Of a stretch of DNA of 64,000 bases, positions 8,624 through 16,546 are shown piece after piece. Within the stretch, counting starts at the first letter, position 1, and each line of letters starts with the position of its first letter. Source of the stretch: an uncultured Collinsella sp. (GTDB lineage: Bacteria; Actinomycetota; Coriobacteriia; Coriobacteriales; Coriobacteriaceae). The translations under genes and the position numbers were made by a program. The stretch covers positions 20,251 through 84,250 of the forward strand of contig CAKTWK010000006.1 in NCBI GenBank assembly GCA_934630735.1, read 5' to 3'. Below the pieces are notes generated by a model. It did no database searches. It had not been told where the DNA came from and saw only the letters and a program-made list of their open reading frames with translations.

Positions 8624-8719
8624 AAAGCCCTCCTCTAAACAGGTCGTCCCCGGACGGGACTTTGCCTTTATACCATAGTGGCCTCTCAACATACTATTGA
8701 GAAGCCACCGTGTTACCTA

Positions 8720-8796
8720 TGGTAGCGGTGACTGGATTCGAACCAGTGACGCCACGGGTATGAACCGTGTGCTCTAACCAACTGAGCTACACCGCC
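8720..8796 (-). tRNA. tRNA-Met (CAU anticodon), elongator type
   Basis: Minus-strand cloverleaf with acceptor GGCGGTG, anticodon stem CACGG/CCGTG around CAT, T loop TTCGAAT and encoded CCA. The first base pair and the anticodon stem lack the C1:A72 mismatch and GGG/CCC run of initiators, so an elongator is likely. A lysidine-modified Ile tRNA cannot be fully excluded. Confidence 0.9.
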
Positions 8797-8799
8797 GGA

Positions 8800-8875
8800 T
8801 GGAGCCTGCAACCAGACTTGAACTGGTGACCTCTTCGTTACCAACGAAGTGCTCTACCGACTGAGCTATACAGGC
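8800..8875 (-). tRNA. tRNA-Thr (GGU anticodon)
   Basis: Minus-strand cloverleaf with acceptor GCCTGTA/TGCAGGC, anticodon loop TTGGTAA and encoded CCA. It lies three bases upstream of tRNA-Met in a tRNA-Tyr/Thr/Met-tuf run. Confidence 0.95.
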
Positions 8876-8885
8876 ACTTGACGGG

Positions 8886-8967
8886 TGGGAGCTATAGGAT
8901 TCGAACCTATGTAGGCAGAGCCAACGGGTTTACAGCCCGTCCCCATTAACCACTCGGGCAAACTCCC
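8886..8967 (-). tRNA. tRNA-Tyr (GUA anticodon)
   Basis: Minus-strand class II tRNA with a long variable arm, anticodon loop CTGTAAA and acceptor GGGAGTT/AGCTCCC. After the discriminator A the genome reads CCC, so unlike its neighbours it does not encode the full CCA end and needs CCA addition. Confidence 0.95.
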
Positions 8968-9273
8968 AATCGTTCAAGTATCCGCAGGTCCTTTGGTCTT
9001 TTGGACCGCCGCCCCCGCGAACGAAAAAGATAATACGATGCAACCTTGGGGGCTGTCAACGAAAACCTCTAGATACACGGTTCCGGGCGTATCTATATAG
9101 CCGTGACCTGCGGTTTTGTTGAGTTTGGATGTGAAGGACGGTGGTTTTGGATACTGAGGTGACGTTTCCCGAGGTAACACTTTGGTGTAGTGGAGTACAC
9201 CTTCAGGATCGAACTTCGATACCGGCTTATTTGCACCTATGTATAGCTCGAGATCGGGCTTCCGTTGCAGATT

Positions 9274-9421
9274 CGAGCGTGGATTTTCTCCCGTTTGAAA
9301 TCGAGCGTGGATGATCTCCCACTATTGGCGTGCCCCCAAGGCCAAAGTGGCAGATTATCCACGATCATTCACTAAGCGGGAGATTTTCCACGCTCGTGTG
9401 TCCGAATATCCGCGCTCGATG
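9274..9421. repeat. Cluster of five CGAGCGTGGAT sites
   Basis: Sites of about 20 bases with consensus CGAGCGTGGATNNTCTCCC begin at 9274 and 9302 in plus orientation and lie inverted at 9347-9366, 9377-9396 and 9402-9421. The outer sites differ most. The whole cluster is roughly palindromic. Its role is unknown; it resembles a protein-binding array more than a terminator. The rest of 8968-9273 shows no gene. Confidence 0.65.
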
Positions 9422-9449
9422 ACGATGACCAACCTCGCCCCGGCTTCAG

Positions 9450-9664
9450 TCTCGATCTGTAACAGTAAGAGGGTTATTCCCCCCCTATCTGTTACAGACC
9501 GAGATACCACGCAGCGACCCCGGCTTACGTCTCATTCTGTAACAGTAAGAACGGTATTCAGCCTCTTCCTGTTACAAATCGAGATGTTATCGGCCGTCCC
9601 TTGGCAATGTCTCGATCTGTAACTATAAGGAGGGTTTTCAGCCCGCCCGTGTTATAGATCGAGA
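9450..9664. repeat. 80-bp-period palindrome array, three units
   Basis: Three 55-base palindromic units start at 9450, 9530 and 9610, exactly 80 bases apart. Left arms are TCTCGATCTGTAACAG and variants, right arms CTGTTACAGACCGAGA and variants, the centres are 23 variable bases, and the 25-base gaps are unique. Unit length and period equal those at 2819-2953. It lies between the tRNA-Tyr/Thr/Met group and tRNA-Thr(UGU). Confidence 0.88.
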
Positions 9665-9714
9665 CAAACCTGAAGCTTGGTGGGAGTCAAACCCGCTGAC
9701 ATGTCAACATAAAT

Positions 9715-9750
9715 AGAAACGGGCCCTGTCCCATAAGGGAACAGGGCCCG
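9715..9750 (-). terminator. Terminator after tRNA-Thr(UGU)
   Basis: CGGGCCCTGT pairs with ACAGGGCCCG around a small loop and is followed on the minus strand by TTTCTATTT. Confidence 0.8.
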
Positions 9751-9759
9751 AGACTCTCA

Positions 9760-9834
9760 TGGAGCCAGTGACAGGAATCGAACCTGCAACCCACTGATTA
9801 CAAATCAGTTGCGCTACCGTTGCGCCACACTGGC
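9760..9834 (-). tRNA. tRNA-Thr (UGU anticodon)
   Basis: Minus-strand cloverleaf with acceptor GCCAGTG/CACTGGC, anticodon loop TTTGTAA, T loop TTCGATT and encoded CCA. It is a lone tRNA gene with its own terminator. Confidence 0.95.
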
Positions 9835-9933
9835 ACACTTGGCGCTTTCGCGCGAAGCCAATTAAGAATAAAGGAATTGCTGACGAGGCGCAACAGACCC
9901 TTTGACCGACCACATCTCAAAACTCTTCGTCAG

Positions 9934-9983
9934 AACGAATAGTTTATCTGTTCGCCAAAACCAAAAACTATTCGTTTTGGCGA
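9934..9983. repeat. Interleaved inverted repeats (pseudoknot order)
   Basis: Two perfect inverted repeats are interlaced: AACGAATAGTTT (9934) with AAACTATTCGTT (9965), and TCGCCAAAAC (9952) with GTTTTGGCGA (9974). The order A-B-A'-B' would allow an H-type pseudoknot or alternative hairpins. It lies between tRNA-Thr and a tRNA-like remnant. Confidence 0.6.
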
Positions 9984-9984
9984 C

Positions 9985-10040
9985 GGCAGCCCGCAGTCCA
10001 TTGATTACAAATCAACGGGCTGACCAATTGGGAAACGGGT
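9985..10040 (-). pseudogene. tRNA-Thr-like remnant
   Basis: On the minus strand a D-arm-like AATTGGTCAGC is followed by an anticodon-arm-like GTTGATTTGTAATCAAT with TGT in the loop. No proper T arm or acceptor pairing remains. It may be debris of a duplicated or recombined tRNA. Confidence 0.5.
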
Positions 10041-10056
10041 CTCTATGGATAATCCC

Positions 10057-10734
10057 CTACCTCCCGCGCAGAGCTTTGAGCTTGGCCAGGGCATCGGGGC
10101 TCAGGCGACTGCCCAGAGTCATCTTGATCTGCGGAGCTTCCTCTGCCTCGTGAACGTCGTTATCAATCTGTTTGATCTCGTCCACCAGCATACGGCTCGA
10201 GATGCGCGTAACGCCCTTGCCCATGACGACGGCCTGGATTGTGCCGTCGCTCGACACCACGGAGCACGCGCGGCCTTCCTCGCGCGCCTCGATGCAGAGC
10301 TTCTGCACCACGGTATCGGCAGAGACGCCCGTCGGCGAAAACTCAATGCGCACGCCGCGGGCCGGTAGGTTGGGGCGCTCGCTGGAGATGTTGCCCGCGC
10401 CGTCGAACACGATCACGGCCTCGTAACGGCCCTGGGCAAACGCCGCGACATCGTTGATGAGCGCAGTACGAGCCATATCGTGGACGTCGCTGGAATACGG
10501 ATCGTCGGAATGGTCGTACACGAGCTTTTCGTAGCGCGGCGTGCAGTGAATCACGTTGTAGCCGTCGACCACCAGCAGCTCGGGCTTATTGGAGTGCACC
10601 GTCGAGACCGGATCGGCGATAGCCTGCGCAAACGCATTGCCGCCCACGCCATAGGTCGCGGCCGAAACAATTGGCTTGGCCGAGCCCTCGCCAAAGCGCT
10701 TGGCCTTGGACTTGGCGCGGTTCTTCTTGGACAT
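10057..10734 (-). CDS. NYN-domain ribonuclease of the YacP/Rae1 type
   Basis: A 225-residue protein whose core starts at LLVVDGYNVIH near residue 53, the first acidic motif of the NYN/PIN-like nuclease fold; VIVFDGAGN and SADTVVQKL and SSDGTIQ carry the further acidic residues. Family member Rae1 of Bacillus cleaves mRNA in the ribosomal A site. The N terminus is a 45-residue basic extension. The gene starts three bases after rlmB, the same order as in Bacillus (rlmB-yacP), which supports the assignment. Confidence 0.85.
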   Translation of the reverse strand: MSKKNRAKSKAKRFGEGSAKPIVSAATYGVGGNAFAQAIADPVSTVHSNKPELLVVDGYNVIHCTPRYEKLVYDHSDDPYSSDVHDMARTALINDVAAFAQGRYEAVIVFDGAGNISSERPNLPARGVRIEFSPTGVSADTVVQKLCIEAREEGRACSVVSSDGTIQAVVMGKGVTRISSRMLVDEIKQIDNDVHEAEEAPQIKMTLGSRLSPDALAKLKALRGR

Positions 10735-10737
10735 GCG

Positions 10738-11646
10738 CTACTCCTCCCCCATGAGCTCGCCGGCATTGCGGCGCAGCCACTCAAAGCACAGCGCGGTGGT
10801 CGCCTGGGCCACATTGAGACTCTCGGTCATGCCGCGCTGGGGAAGCTTGGTCAAAAAGTCGCATTTCTCGAGCACCAGGCGCGAGATGCCGTCGCCCTCG
10901 GAGCCCATGACGAGCGCAACGCGGCCCTCAAAGGGAGCATCCCAGCAGCTGCCCTCGGCGTGCTCGGAAGCACCGCCCACCCAAAAGCCGGCGGCCTTGA
11001 GGCCGTCAAGCGCTCGGGCGATATTGGGAACCTGCGCGATGGGCAGGTGCATGACGGCACCAGCAGAGGTTTTGTAGCTGCCCACGGTCACACCGGCGGC
11101 GCGCTTGTTTGCAATGATGACGCCCGCCGCGCCCACGACCTCGGCGGAGCGCACGATCGCACCAAAGTTGCCATCGTCGGTCACATGGTCGAGCACGACG
11201 ACGAGCGCCGGTCCGTCACCCGCGCGATCGAGGATATCGGCGACATCAGCATAGGGGAAATTACCCACCTCGAGCGCAATGCCCTGGTGAGCGCCATGGC
11301 TCGACAGCGCATCGAGCTGCGCGCGCGGCACATACTTAACGCGGACACCCGCGGCGTTGAGGTCATCGACCAGACGAGACAAAGCAGCATCGCGCTCCCC
11401 GCCCTCGGCGATGAGCGCGCACTTGATGGGAAAACCAGTGCGCAGCGCCTCGGCGGCAGCACGACGACCTTCGATAAACTCGCCCTTGGGAGCCTGAACG
11501 TTGTCGCGGTTGCGCTGCGGACGTGCGGCCTGGGTACGATCGCGCTGGCCCTTGGGAGCGGCAGCGCGATCGTTGCGGCGAATCGGACGCGAGCCAGAAG
11601 CACCCTGCTTGCCGCCACGAGGCGCACGTTTGCGATTGTCGGCCAT
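10738..11646 (-). CDS. rlmB: 23S rRNA (guanosine-2'-O) methyltransferase RlmB
   Basis: A 302-residue SPOUT-class methyltransferase of the TrmH/RlmB group that should methylate a 23S rRNA guanosine using S-adenosylmethionine. A basic 55-residue N-terminal tail precedes the substrate-binding domain (EGRRAAAEALRTG). The knot motifs are NFGAIVRSAE, ALVMGSEGDGISRLV and SLNVAQATTALCFE. It follows cysS and precedes the NYN nuclease. The related function TrmH is less likely given the N-terminal L30e-like domain and gene order. Confidence 0.88.
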   Translation of the reverse strand: MADNRKRAPRGGKQGASGSRPIRRNDRAAAPKGQRDRTQAARPQRNRDNVQAPKGEFIEGRRAAAEALRTGFPIKCALIAEGGERDAALSRLVDDLNAAGVRVKYVPRAQLDALSSHGAHQGIALEVGNFPYADVADILDRAGDGPALVVVLDHVTDDGNFGAIVRSAEVVGAAGVIIANKRAAGVTVGSYKTSAGAVMHLPIAQVPNIARALDGLKAAGFWVGGASEHAEGSCWDAPFEGRVALVMGSEGDGISRLVLEKCDFLTKLPQRGMTESLNVAQATTALCFEWLRRNAGELMGEE

Positions 11647-11683
11647 AGGACGGCCTCCTTAAAATAGATTATCAAACGAAACA

Positions 11684-11722
11684 AAAGAATCGACCGCCCA
11701 TGAATATTAATTCGGGCGGTCG
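11684..11722 (-). terminator. Terminator after cysS
   Basis: CGACCGCCC and GGGCGGTCG form a stem, followed by ATTCTTTTGTTT on the minus strand. It lies beyond the palindrome at 11727-11826, between cysS and rlmB. Confidence 0.75.
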
Positions 11723-11726
11723 GTAC

Positions 11727-11826
11727 GGGTTTTCCAAGTGCCCGAGATTGCCGTGAAAGAGGAGCGACGCGTACTTGAGTACGCGAGCGACGGTTTGAAC
11801 GGCAAGGTCGGGTGCTTGGGAAACCC
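11727..11826. repeat. 100-bp imperfect palindrome
   Basis: The arms GGGTTTTCCAAGTGCCCGAG and the reverse complement of its right partner (to 11826) match at most positions. The centre holds a perfect smaller hairpin, GCGTACTTGAGTACGC at 11769-11784. It fills the cysS-rlmB gap where Bacillus carries mrnC. No coding frame is supported. Confidence 0.7.
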
Positions 11827-11833
11827 GCGGGGA

Positions 11834-13300
11834 TTAGAGAGTCTTAATACGAGTGCCAGCGGCTGTATCCTCGATCGTCAGCCCGAGGTCCTTGAGCTGG
11901 TCGCGGATGGCGTCGGCCAGATCCCAGTTCTTGGCGGCGCGGGCCTCGGCGCGGGCCTCGAGAATCTTGGCAGCGGCCTCGTCCACGTCGTCGCCCGTGT
12001 AGGCGACCAGGCCGGCGGCAACGCCCAGCAGGCCCAGCGGCAGCTCGACCTTGGGCTCGGGAAGCTCAACGCCAAATGTGTCGAGCAGCTCAACCAGCGT
12101 ATCGGCGGCAGCAAGCGCAGCGGCCTTGTCGGCAGCGTCGCCCGCCTGCTCCAGGTACTGGTTGCACTCGGTCACAAAGCCAAAGACGGCACCCATGGCA
12201 CCAGCGGTGTTAAAGTCGTCGTCCATGCACTCCTTAAAGGTGGCACGGGTCTCGGCGGCCTTGGCGGCAAACGCCTCGGATGCTGCCTCATCGGCATCGG
12301 CCGTCGCATGGTTCGCGGCCCAGCGCAGGTTCTCGACCGTACCGGCGATACGCGTGAGCGAGTTCTCGGCACCCTCCAGGCGCTCCCAAGAAAAGTCGAG
12401 CGGCGAGCGATAGCTCGTCTGCAGCATCAGCAGGCGCAGGGCAGCAGCGGAGTGCTGCTCGAGGACCTCGGCCAGCGTAAAGAAGTTTCCGAGCGACTTG
12501 GACATCTTCTCGCCGTCGACCAGCAGCATGCCCGTGTGCATCCAGGTGTTGGAGAAGCCCTGGTGCCAGGCGCAGGTGGCCTGGGCGCACTCGTTCTCGT
12601 GATGCGGGAAGGCAAGGTCGGAGCCGCCGCCGTGGATGTCGATCGGGGTGCCCAGGTAGCGATGCACCATGGCGGCGCACTCGGTGTGCCAACCGGGACG
12701 GCCTTCGCCCCAGGGGCTCGGCCAGCTGGGTTCGCCGGGCTTAGCGGCCTTCCACAGGGCAAAGTCGAGCGGGTCGTTCTTGTCCTCGTTCTCCTCGATG
12801 CGCGCGCCAACCATAAGGTCGTCGATGTTGCGGCCCGAGACCTGACCATAGTTGGGATCGCTGCGCACGGCAAAGTACACATCGCCGTTATCGGCTGCGT
12901 AAGCGTGGCCCTGCTCGATAAGCGTCTTGATCATAGCGATCATGGGGCCGATCTCCTTGGTGGCGCGGGGGCGCACATCGGGATCGAGCACGTTGGCAGC
13001 GCGCATGACGCCAATGAACTTGTCGGAGAACTCCGTCGCGACCTCGGCAGCCGTGCGGCCCTGCTCGTTGGCGCGCTTGATGATCTTGTCATCGACATCG
13101 GTGAGGTTCTGGGCGAACGTGACCTCGTAGCCGCTCGCGATGAGCCAGCGACGAATCACGTCAAAGCTGATGAACGTGCGGGCATTGCCGATGTGGATGT
13201 TGTCGTAGACCGTGGGGCCACACACGTACATGCGGACCTTGCCGGACTCGATGGGCTGGAACTCTTCCTTTTTATGGGTAGCGCTGTTGTAGATACGCAT
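11834..13300 (-). CDS. cysS: Cysteine--tRNA ligase
   Basis: A 488-residue class I synthetase that charges tRNA-Cys. The HIGH motif appears as IHIGNART near residue 36, KMSKS near 270, and the zinc site includes Cys28 (VCGPTVYDN) and the HHENECAQ segment. The anticodon-binding helical C terminus ends with the usual DLADAIRDQLKDLGL stretch. An alanine/glutamate-rich insert makes it slightly longer than average. The start lies just after the ispF stop, so it is in one transcription unit with disA-ispD-ispF. Confidence 0.96.
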   Translation of the reverse strand: MRIYNSATHKKEEFQPIESGKVRMYVCGPTVYDNIHIGNARTFISFDVIRRWLIASGYEVTFAQNLTDVDDKIIKRANEQGRTAAEVATEFSDKFIGVMRAANVLDPDVRPRATKEIGPMIAMIKTLIEQGHAYAADNGDVYFAVRSDPNYGQVSGRNIDDLMVGARIEENEDKNDPLDFALWKAAKPGEPSWPSPWGEGRPGWHTECAAMVHRYLGTPIDIHGGGSDLAFPHHENECAQATCAWHQGFSNTWMHTGMLLVDGEKMSKSLGNFFTLAEVLEQHSAAALRLLMLQTSYRSPLDFSWERLEGAENSLTRIAGTVENLRWAANHATADADEAASEAFAAKAAETRATFKECMDDDFNTAGAMGAVFGFVTECNQYLEQAGDAADKAAALAAADTLVELLDTFGVELPEPKVELPLGLLGVAAGLVAYTGDDVDEAAAKILEARAEARAAKNWDLADAIRDQLKDLGLTIEDTAAGTRIKTL

Positions 13301-13303
13301 TCG

Positions 13304-13798
13304 TTACTCCTTAACGGTTTTCTGTAGCAGGCAGACGGCCCAGGCGCCAATTCCCTCGCCTTGGCCTTCCCAACCGAGCTTTTCGGTCGTGGTGGCGGCG
13401 ACGCCCACGTTTTCCACGTCGACGCCCAGGGCATGGGCAAGGTTGGCGCGCATGGCATCGCGGTGCGGAGTGATCTTGGGTTGCTGACAGGCAATGGTGC
13501 AATCGGCATCGACAAACTCAAAGCCCAGCTCGCGCGCATAGTCCATCACGCGAGCGAGCAGCACCATCGAATCGGCACCCTCGTAGGCGGGATCGGTGTC
13601 GGGGAATAGCTTGCCGATATCTCCCCCGCGGCAGGCGCCCAGAATGGCGTCGGCCAAGGCGTGCGCGAGCACATCGGCATCCGAGTGGCCCAGCAGGCCG
13701 CGCTCGTAGGGGATGTCGACCCCGCCGATGATACATCGACGCCCCTCCACCAAACGGTGGACGTCGTAGCCATGGCCAATGCGCAGGTTACTGAACAT
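13304..13798 (-). CDS. ispF: 2-C-methyl-D-erythritol 2,4-cyclodiphosphate synthase
   Basis: A 164-residue trimeric zinc enzyme of the MEP isoprenoid pathway that cyclises CDP-ME 2-phosphate. Metal ligands are in GHGYDVHR at the N terminus and GLLGHSDADVLAHA. TTTEKLGWEGQGEGIGAWAV is the characteristic C-terminal part. The ATG at 13798 is chosen because homology starts there; it overlaps the ispD end by 11 bases, implying coupled translation. ispD and ispF are adjacent but separate, not fused as in some bacteria. Confidence 0.95.
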   Translation of the reverse strand: MFSNLRIGHGYDVHRLVEGRRCIIGGVDIPYERGLLGHSDADVLAHALADAILGACRGGDIGKLFPDTDPAYEGADSMVLLARVMDYARELGFEFVDADCTIACQQPKITPHRDAMRANLAHALGVDVENVGVAATTTEKLGWEGQGEGIGAWAVCLLQKTVKE

Positions 13799-14516
13799 GG
13801 GGAAGGTCCTCTCCCTCGGCCATGCGGCCAAGCAGAATCGCGGTTACGGGACGCAGGTCCTCGGGCACCGTCACCTTAAGGTTATCGCGCGGGCTCTGGA
13901 CGCAGCGGACGCGCCCACCCATGCGCTCGACCAGTGACGAATCGTCCGTGCCGATAAAGCCCTCGGCAATCGCCGCGGCATGGGCGCGCTTCATGGCGTC
14001 GACACTAAAAATCTGCGGCGTCTGCGCGGCCCAGTACAGCTCGCGCGGCGGCGTCTCGACGATGTTGTCGCCATCGACGATTTTGAGTGTGTCGATGGCA
14101 GGCTGGCCGCACACGACACCGTCGAGGGCACGGTCGCTCACGAGCACGTCGATAGCGTGGTCGATGGCCTCGGTCGTAATGAGCGGACGAGCGCCATCGT
14201 GAATGGCGACGTATTCAAAGCCCGCCGGCACCGCATGCACGCCGGCACGGGTGGAATCCTGACGGGTATCGCCGGCATCGGCAAAGCTGATGGGCGTGTC
14301 ATAGTCAAACGGGTCGATGGCCAGGCGGCGCATCTCGGCACGACGCTCGGCAGGGCAAACCACGACGATGTGGCCGACCTTATTGCTACGGTCAAATGCG
14401 CGGATGGACCAGCTCATAAGCGGACGGCCCGCTACATTGACGAGCTGCTTACCACCGGGGTTACCAAAGCGCTGGCCGCTGCCACCGGCAACGACCACGG
14501 CGCATACGGGCGCCAT
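13788..14516 (-). CDS. ispD: 2-C-methyl-D-erythritol 4-phosphate cytidylyltransferase
   Basis: A 242-residue nucleotidyltransferase that joins CTP and MEP in isoprenoid synthesis. The N-terminal VVVAGGSGQRFG glycine-rich loop, the HDGARPL motif and the C-terminal NLKVTVPEDL are diagnostic. It overlaps disA by one base (TAATG) and ispF by 11 bases. ispE lies elsewhere in the window at 33.8 kb. Confidence 0.95.
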   Translation of the reverse strand: MAPVCAVVVAGGSGQRFGNPGGKQLVNVAGRPLMSWSIRAFDRSNKVGHIVVVCPAERRAEMRRLAIDPFDYDTPISFADAGDTRQDSTRAGVHAVPAGFEYVAIHDGARPLITTEAIDHAIDVLVSDRALDGVVCGQPAIDTLKIVDGDNIVETPPRELYWAAQTPQIFSVDAMKRAHAAAIAEGFIGTDDSSLVERMGGRVRCVQSPRDNLKVTVPEDLRPVTAILLGRMAEGEDLPHVQ

Positions 14517-15583
14517 TATGCGTTCCCCTGTTTGGTGCCCTTCATGCGGTACAGGGAGTCCGCAAGAATGGCAGGGTTGTTAACGCCAAAGTCGCCCAGG
14601 CGCTCCGGATCCTCGCTGATGTCGTCCATGAGCTCCTGCAGCGATCCATACTCGTCGACGATTTTCTCGGCCACGCCGTCGCGCACGACGGACACGCGCG
14701 AAAGCGTGCGCAGGCCCAACGGTGTCATGACGGAGTCCTCGTCCAGGTCGTCGTAACCCAGAACCGCCGCCACATGCTGCGGGTCGGACAAGTCCTTGGG
14801 CGTCATACGGCTCAGGTTGGCGCGGATCTTTTCGGCATTGGCCTCGGAAGAATCGCTCGCGTAGTCGCGAATCATCAGGTCGTACTCGGTATCCATGCTG
14901 GAGCCGGCGAGCTGCTCGAGCTGCATCTGCACGAGCTTGCCCTGGTTGCCCAACTTGACAATGCAATCCTTAAGCTCAGTCTTTGCCTGCTGCATGATCT
15001 CGAAACTCGAGAAAATGCCGGTGATGTCGGCGAGCGTAACGTAGTCGTCGAGCTCGAGGGCCGTCAGGCGCAGCAGGGAGCGATCGAGCGACTGACGGGT
15101 AGTCTGGAGCGTGGCGACGAGCTGGTTGACCGAGCTCATGATGGTGGTGACGGGCTGGATCTCGTAGCTCTTGCCGTGGACGTACACGTTGACGACGGCA
15201 CGACGAGCCGAAACCGAGATCACGATGGCGTCGGTGAGCACCGACATGCGAGCGGCAGTACGGTGACGCATGCCCGTTTCACTCGTGGCGAGCGAGGGAT
15301 CGGGATTGAGGTGGAAGTTGGCGCGCAGGATCTGGGTGAGGTCGCCATCGATGACGATGGCACCGTCCATCTTGGAAAGCTCGAACAGGCGGTTCGAGGT
15401 AAACGAAATGTTGAGCGGGAAGCCGTCGTTACCGGCAGCGAGTACGTTTTCGGTGTCGCCGACGCAGATAAGGGCACCCAGGTGACCAGCAATGATCATG
15501 TCGAGGGCGGTGCGGATCGGCTGGCCGGGGGCAGTCAGGCGAATAGCCTGTTCCATACGCTTTTGCAGCTCGTTCTTATCCAA
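14516..15583 (-). CDS. disA: DNA-integrity scanning protein, diadenylate cyclase DisA
   Basis: A 355-residue DisA, the usual length. The N-terminal DAC domain carries DGAIVID (residues 74-80) and RHRTAARMS, which build c-di-AMP from two ATP. A helical linker and a C-terminal helix-hairpin-helix DNA-binding domain (ISEDPERLGDFGVNNPAILADSLY region) follow. DisA slows c-di-AMP production at branched DNA. Its usual neighbour radA is not upstream; the next gene that way is mntP on the other strand. Confidence 0.95.
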   Translation of the reverse strand: MDKNELQKRMEQAIRLTAPGQPIRTALDMIIAGHLGALICVGDTENVLAAGNDGFPLNISFTSNRLFELSKMDGAIVIDGDLTQILRANFHLNPDPSLATSETGMRHRTAARMSVLTDAIVISVSARRAVVNVYVHGKSYEIQPVTTIMSSVNQLVATLQTTRQSLDRSLLRLTALELDDYVTLADITGIFSSFEIMQQAKTELKDCIVKLGNQGKLVQMQLEQLAGSSMDTEYDLMIRDYASDSSEANAEKIRANLSRMTPKDLSDPQHVAAVLGYDDLDEDSVMTPLGLRTLSRVSVVRDGVAEKIVDEYGSLQELMDDISEDPERLGDFGVNNPAILADSLYRMKGTKQGNA

Positions 15584-15754
15584 GGCATCGCTCCCATCGT
15601 ATACGCTCCATAAACGCTAAATAGTTTCTCACGGTTTGCCCCCGCAGCGCTTGCGAAATCCGATGCTTACAGAATGAGCGAACACCGCTGGGGTAGTCAA
15701 AAGAGCCCCAACCCAAATGAGCTGCTTATGTGGTAGCATCGGGATTCACATGAA

Positions 15755-15888
15755 TGAGGGAGTAGTCGCGTGACCGGGTTCGCCTCCGGTGGCGCGGTAA
15801 GTCAACACACTGGCCGATGCGGCCTGGCTTGCCTTAATGAACGAGACTCGTGGCTGTGCGCGCAACGCGTACGCCACGGGTCTTTTTT
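15755..15888 (+). promoter_or_regulatory. Manganese (yybP-ykoY) riboswitch with terminator
   Basis: The leader has GAGGGAGTAG, GTCAACACACTGGCC, GGCCTGGCTTGCCTTAATGA and ACGAGACT in the order of the yybP-ykoY class. A terminator stem (GACTCGTGGC with GCCACGGGTC) ends in six T residues at 15883-15888. Mn2+ binding should let transcription read into mntP just downstream. Confidence 0.88.
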
Positions 15889-15941
15889 GTTACTCCCCCA
15901 AGAGGTACACGCGGGCCCGCCCGCAGAGAGGGAGTCAGACT

Positions 15942-16520
15942 ATGGGACTCGCAGAGCTCGTGCTGCTCGCCGTTGGCCTTTCGATGGACGCCTTTGCCGT
16001 ATCCATCTGCAAGGGCCTTGGCATGAAGAAGATCAACCTTAAAGTCGCCGCGGTGCTCGGCCTGTTCTTTGGCGGCTTTCAGGCCGGCATGCCCGTAATC
16101 GGATGGGCGCTTGGCAGTCAATTCATGGGCATCATCGGACCCATCGACCATTGGATCGCCTTTATCCTTTTGGCCTTTATCGGCGGCAAAATGCTGTGGG
16201 AAGCCTTTACCGAGGACGAGAATGAAGGCGACGGCAAGGATGCCGAAAAGATTGACCTGGGCGAGTACCTGATCCTCGCCATCGCCACCTCAATCGACGC
16301 CCTAGCCGTAGGCATCTCATTTGCGGCGCTCTCGGTTGACATCGTTCCCGCTGTATCGCTTATCGGCGTCACAACGTTTATCTTCTCCGTCGCCGGCGTA
16401 GCGATCGGCCACACCTTTGGCGCGCGCTACGAAAAACCTGCCACCATCGTGGGCGGCATCGTGCTCATCCTCATCGGGCTTAAGATCATGCTTGAGCACC
16501 TTGGGATCCTCGCGCTGTAA
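15942..16520 (+). CDS. mntP: Manganese efflux pump MntP
   Basis: A 192-residue membrane protein with six predicted helices in two similar halves. Each half has an acidic motif in a helix, GLSMDAFAVS near residue 11 and ATSIDALAVG near residue 113, as in MntP (DUF204). It exports Mn2+ when the metal is in excess. The ATG at 15942 is preceded by AGAGAGGGAG; an upstream in-frame ATG lies inside the riboswitch terminator. The manganese riboswitch upstream confirms the role. Confidence 0.95.
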   Translation: MGLAELVLLAVGLSMDAFAVSICKGLGMKKINLKVAAVLGLFFGGFQAGMPVIGWALGSQFMGIIGPIDHWIAFILLAFIGGKMLWEAFTEDENEGDGKDAEKIDLGEYLILAIATSIDALAVGISFAALSVDIVPAVSLIGVTTFIFSVAGVAIGHTFGARYEKPATIVGGIVLILIGLKIMLEHLGILAL

Positions 16521-16546
16521 AACATCCTTCATAGGTCCAGCGTCAA

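Noticed and set aside
8974..9180. Minus-strand frame of 68 codons after tRNA-Tyr
   Set aside because: It begins in AT/GC-mixed non-coding sequence, has no ribosome site and no recognisable feature.
2819..9664. CRISPR interpretation of the repeat arrays
   Set aside because: The repeats are palindromes with variable centres, only two or three units occur per site, no cas gene is near, and both centre and gap vary. A regular period alone is not enough.
11738..13327. Plus-strand open frame opposite cysS
   Set aside because: Shadow of cysS; composition follows the complementary codons and no domain is recognisable.
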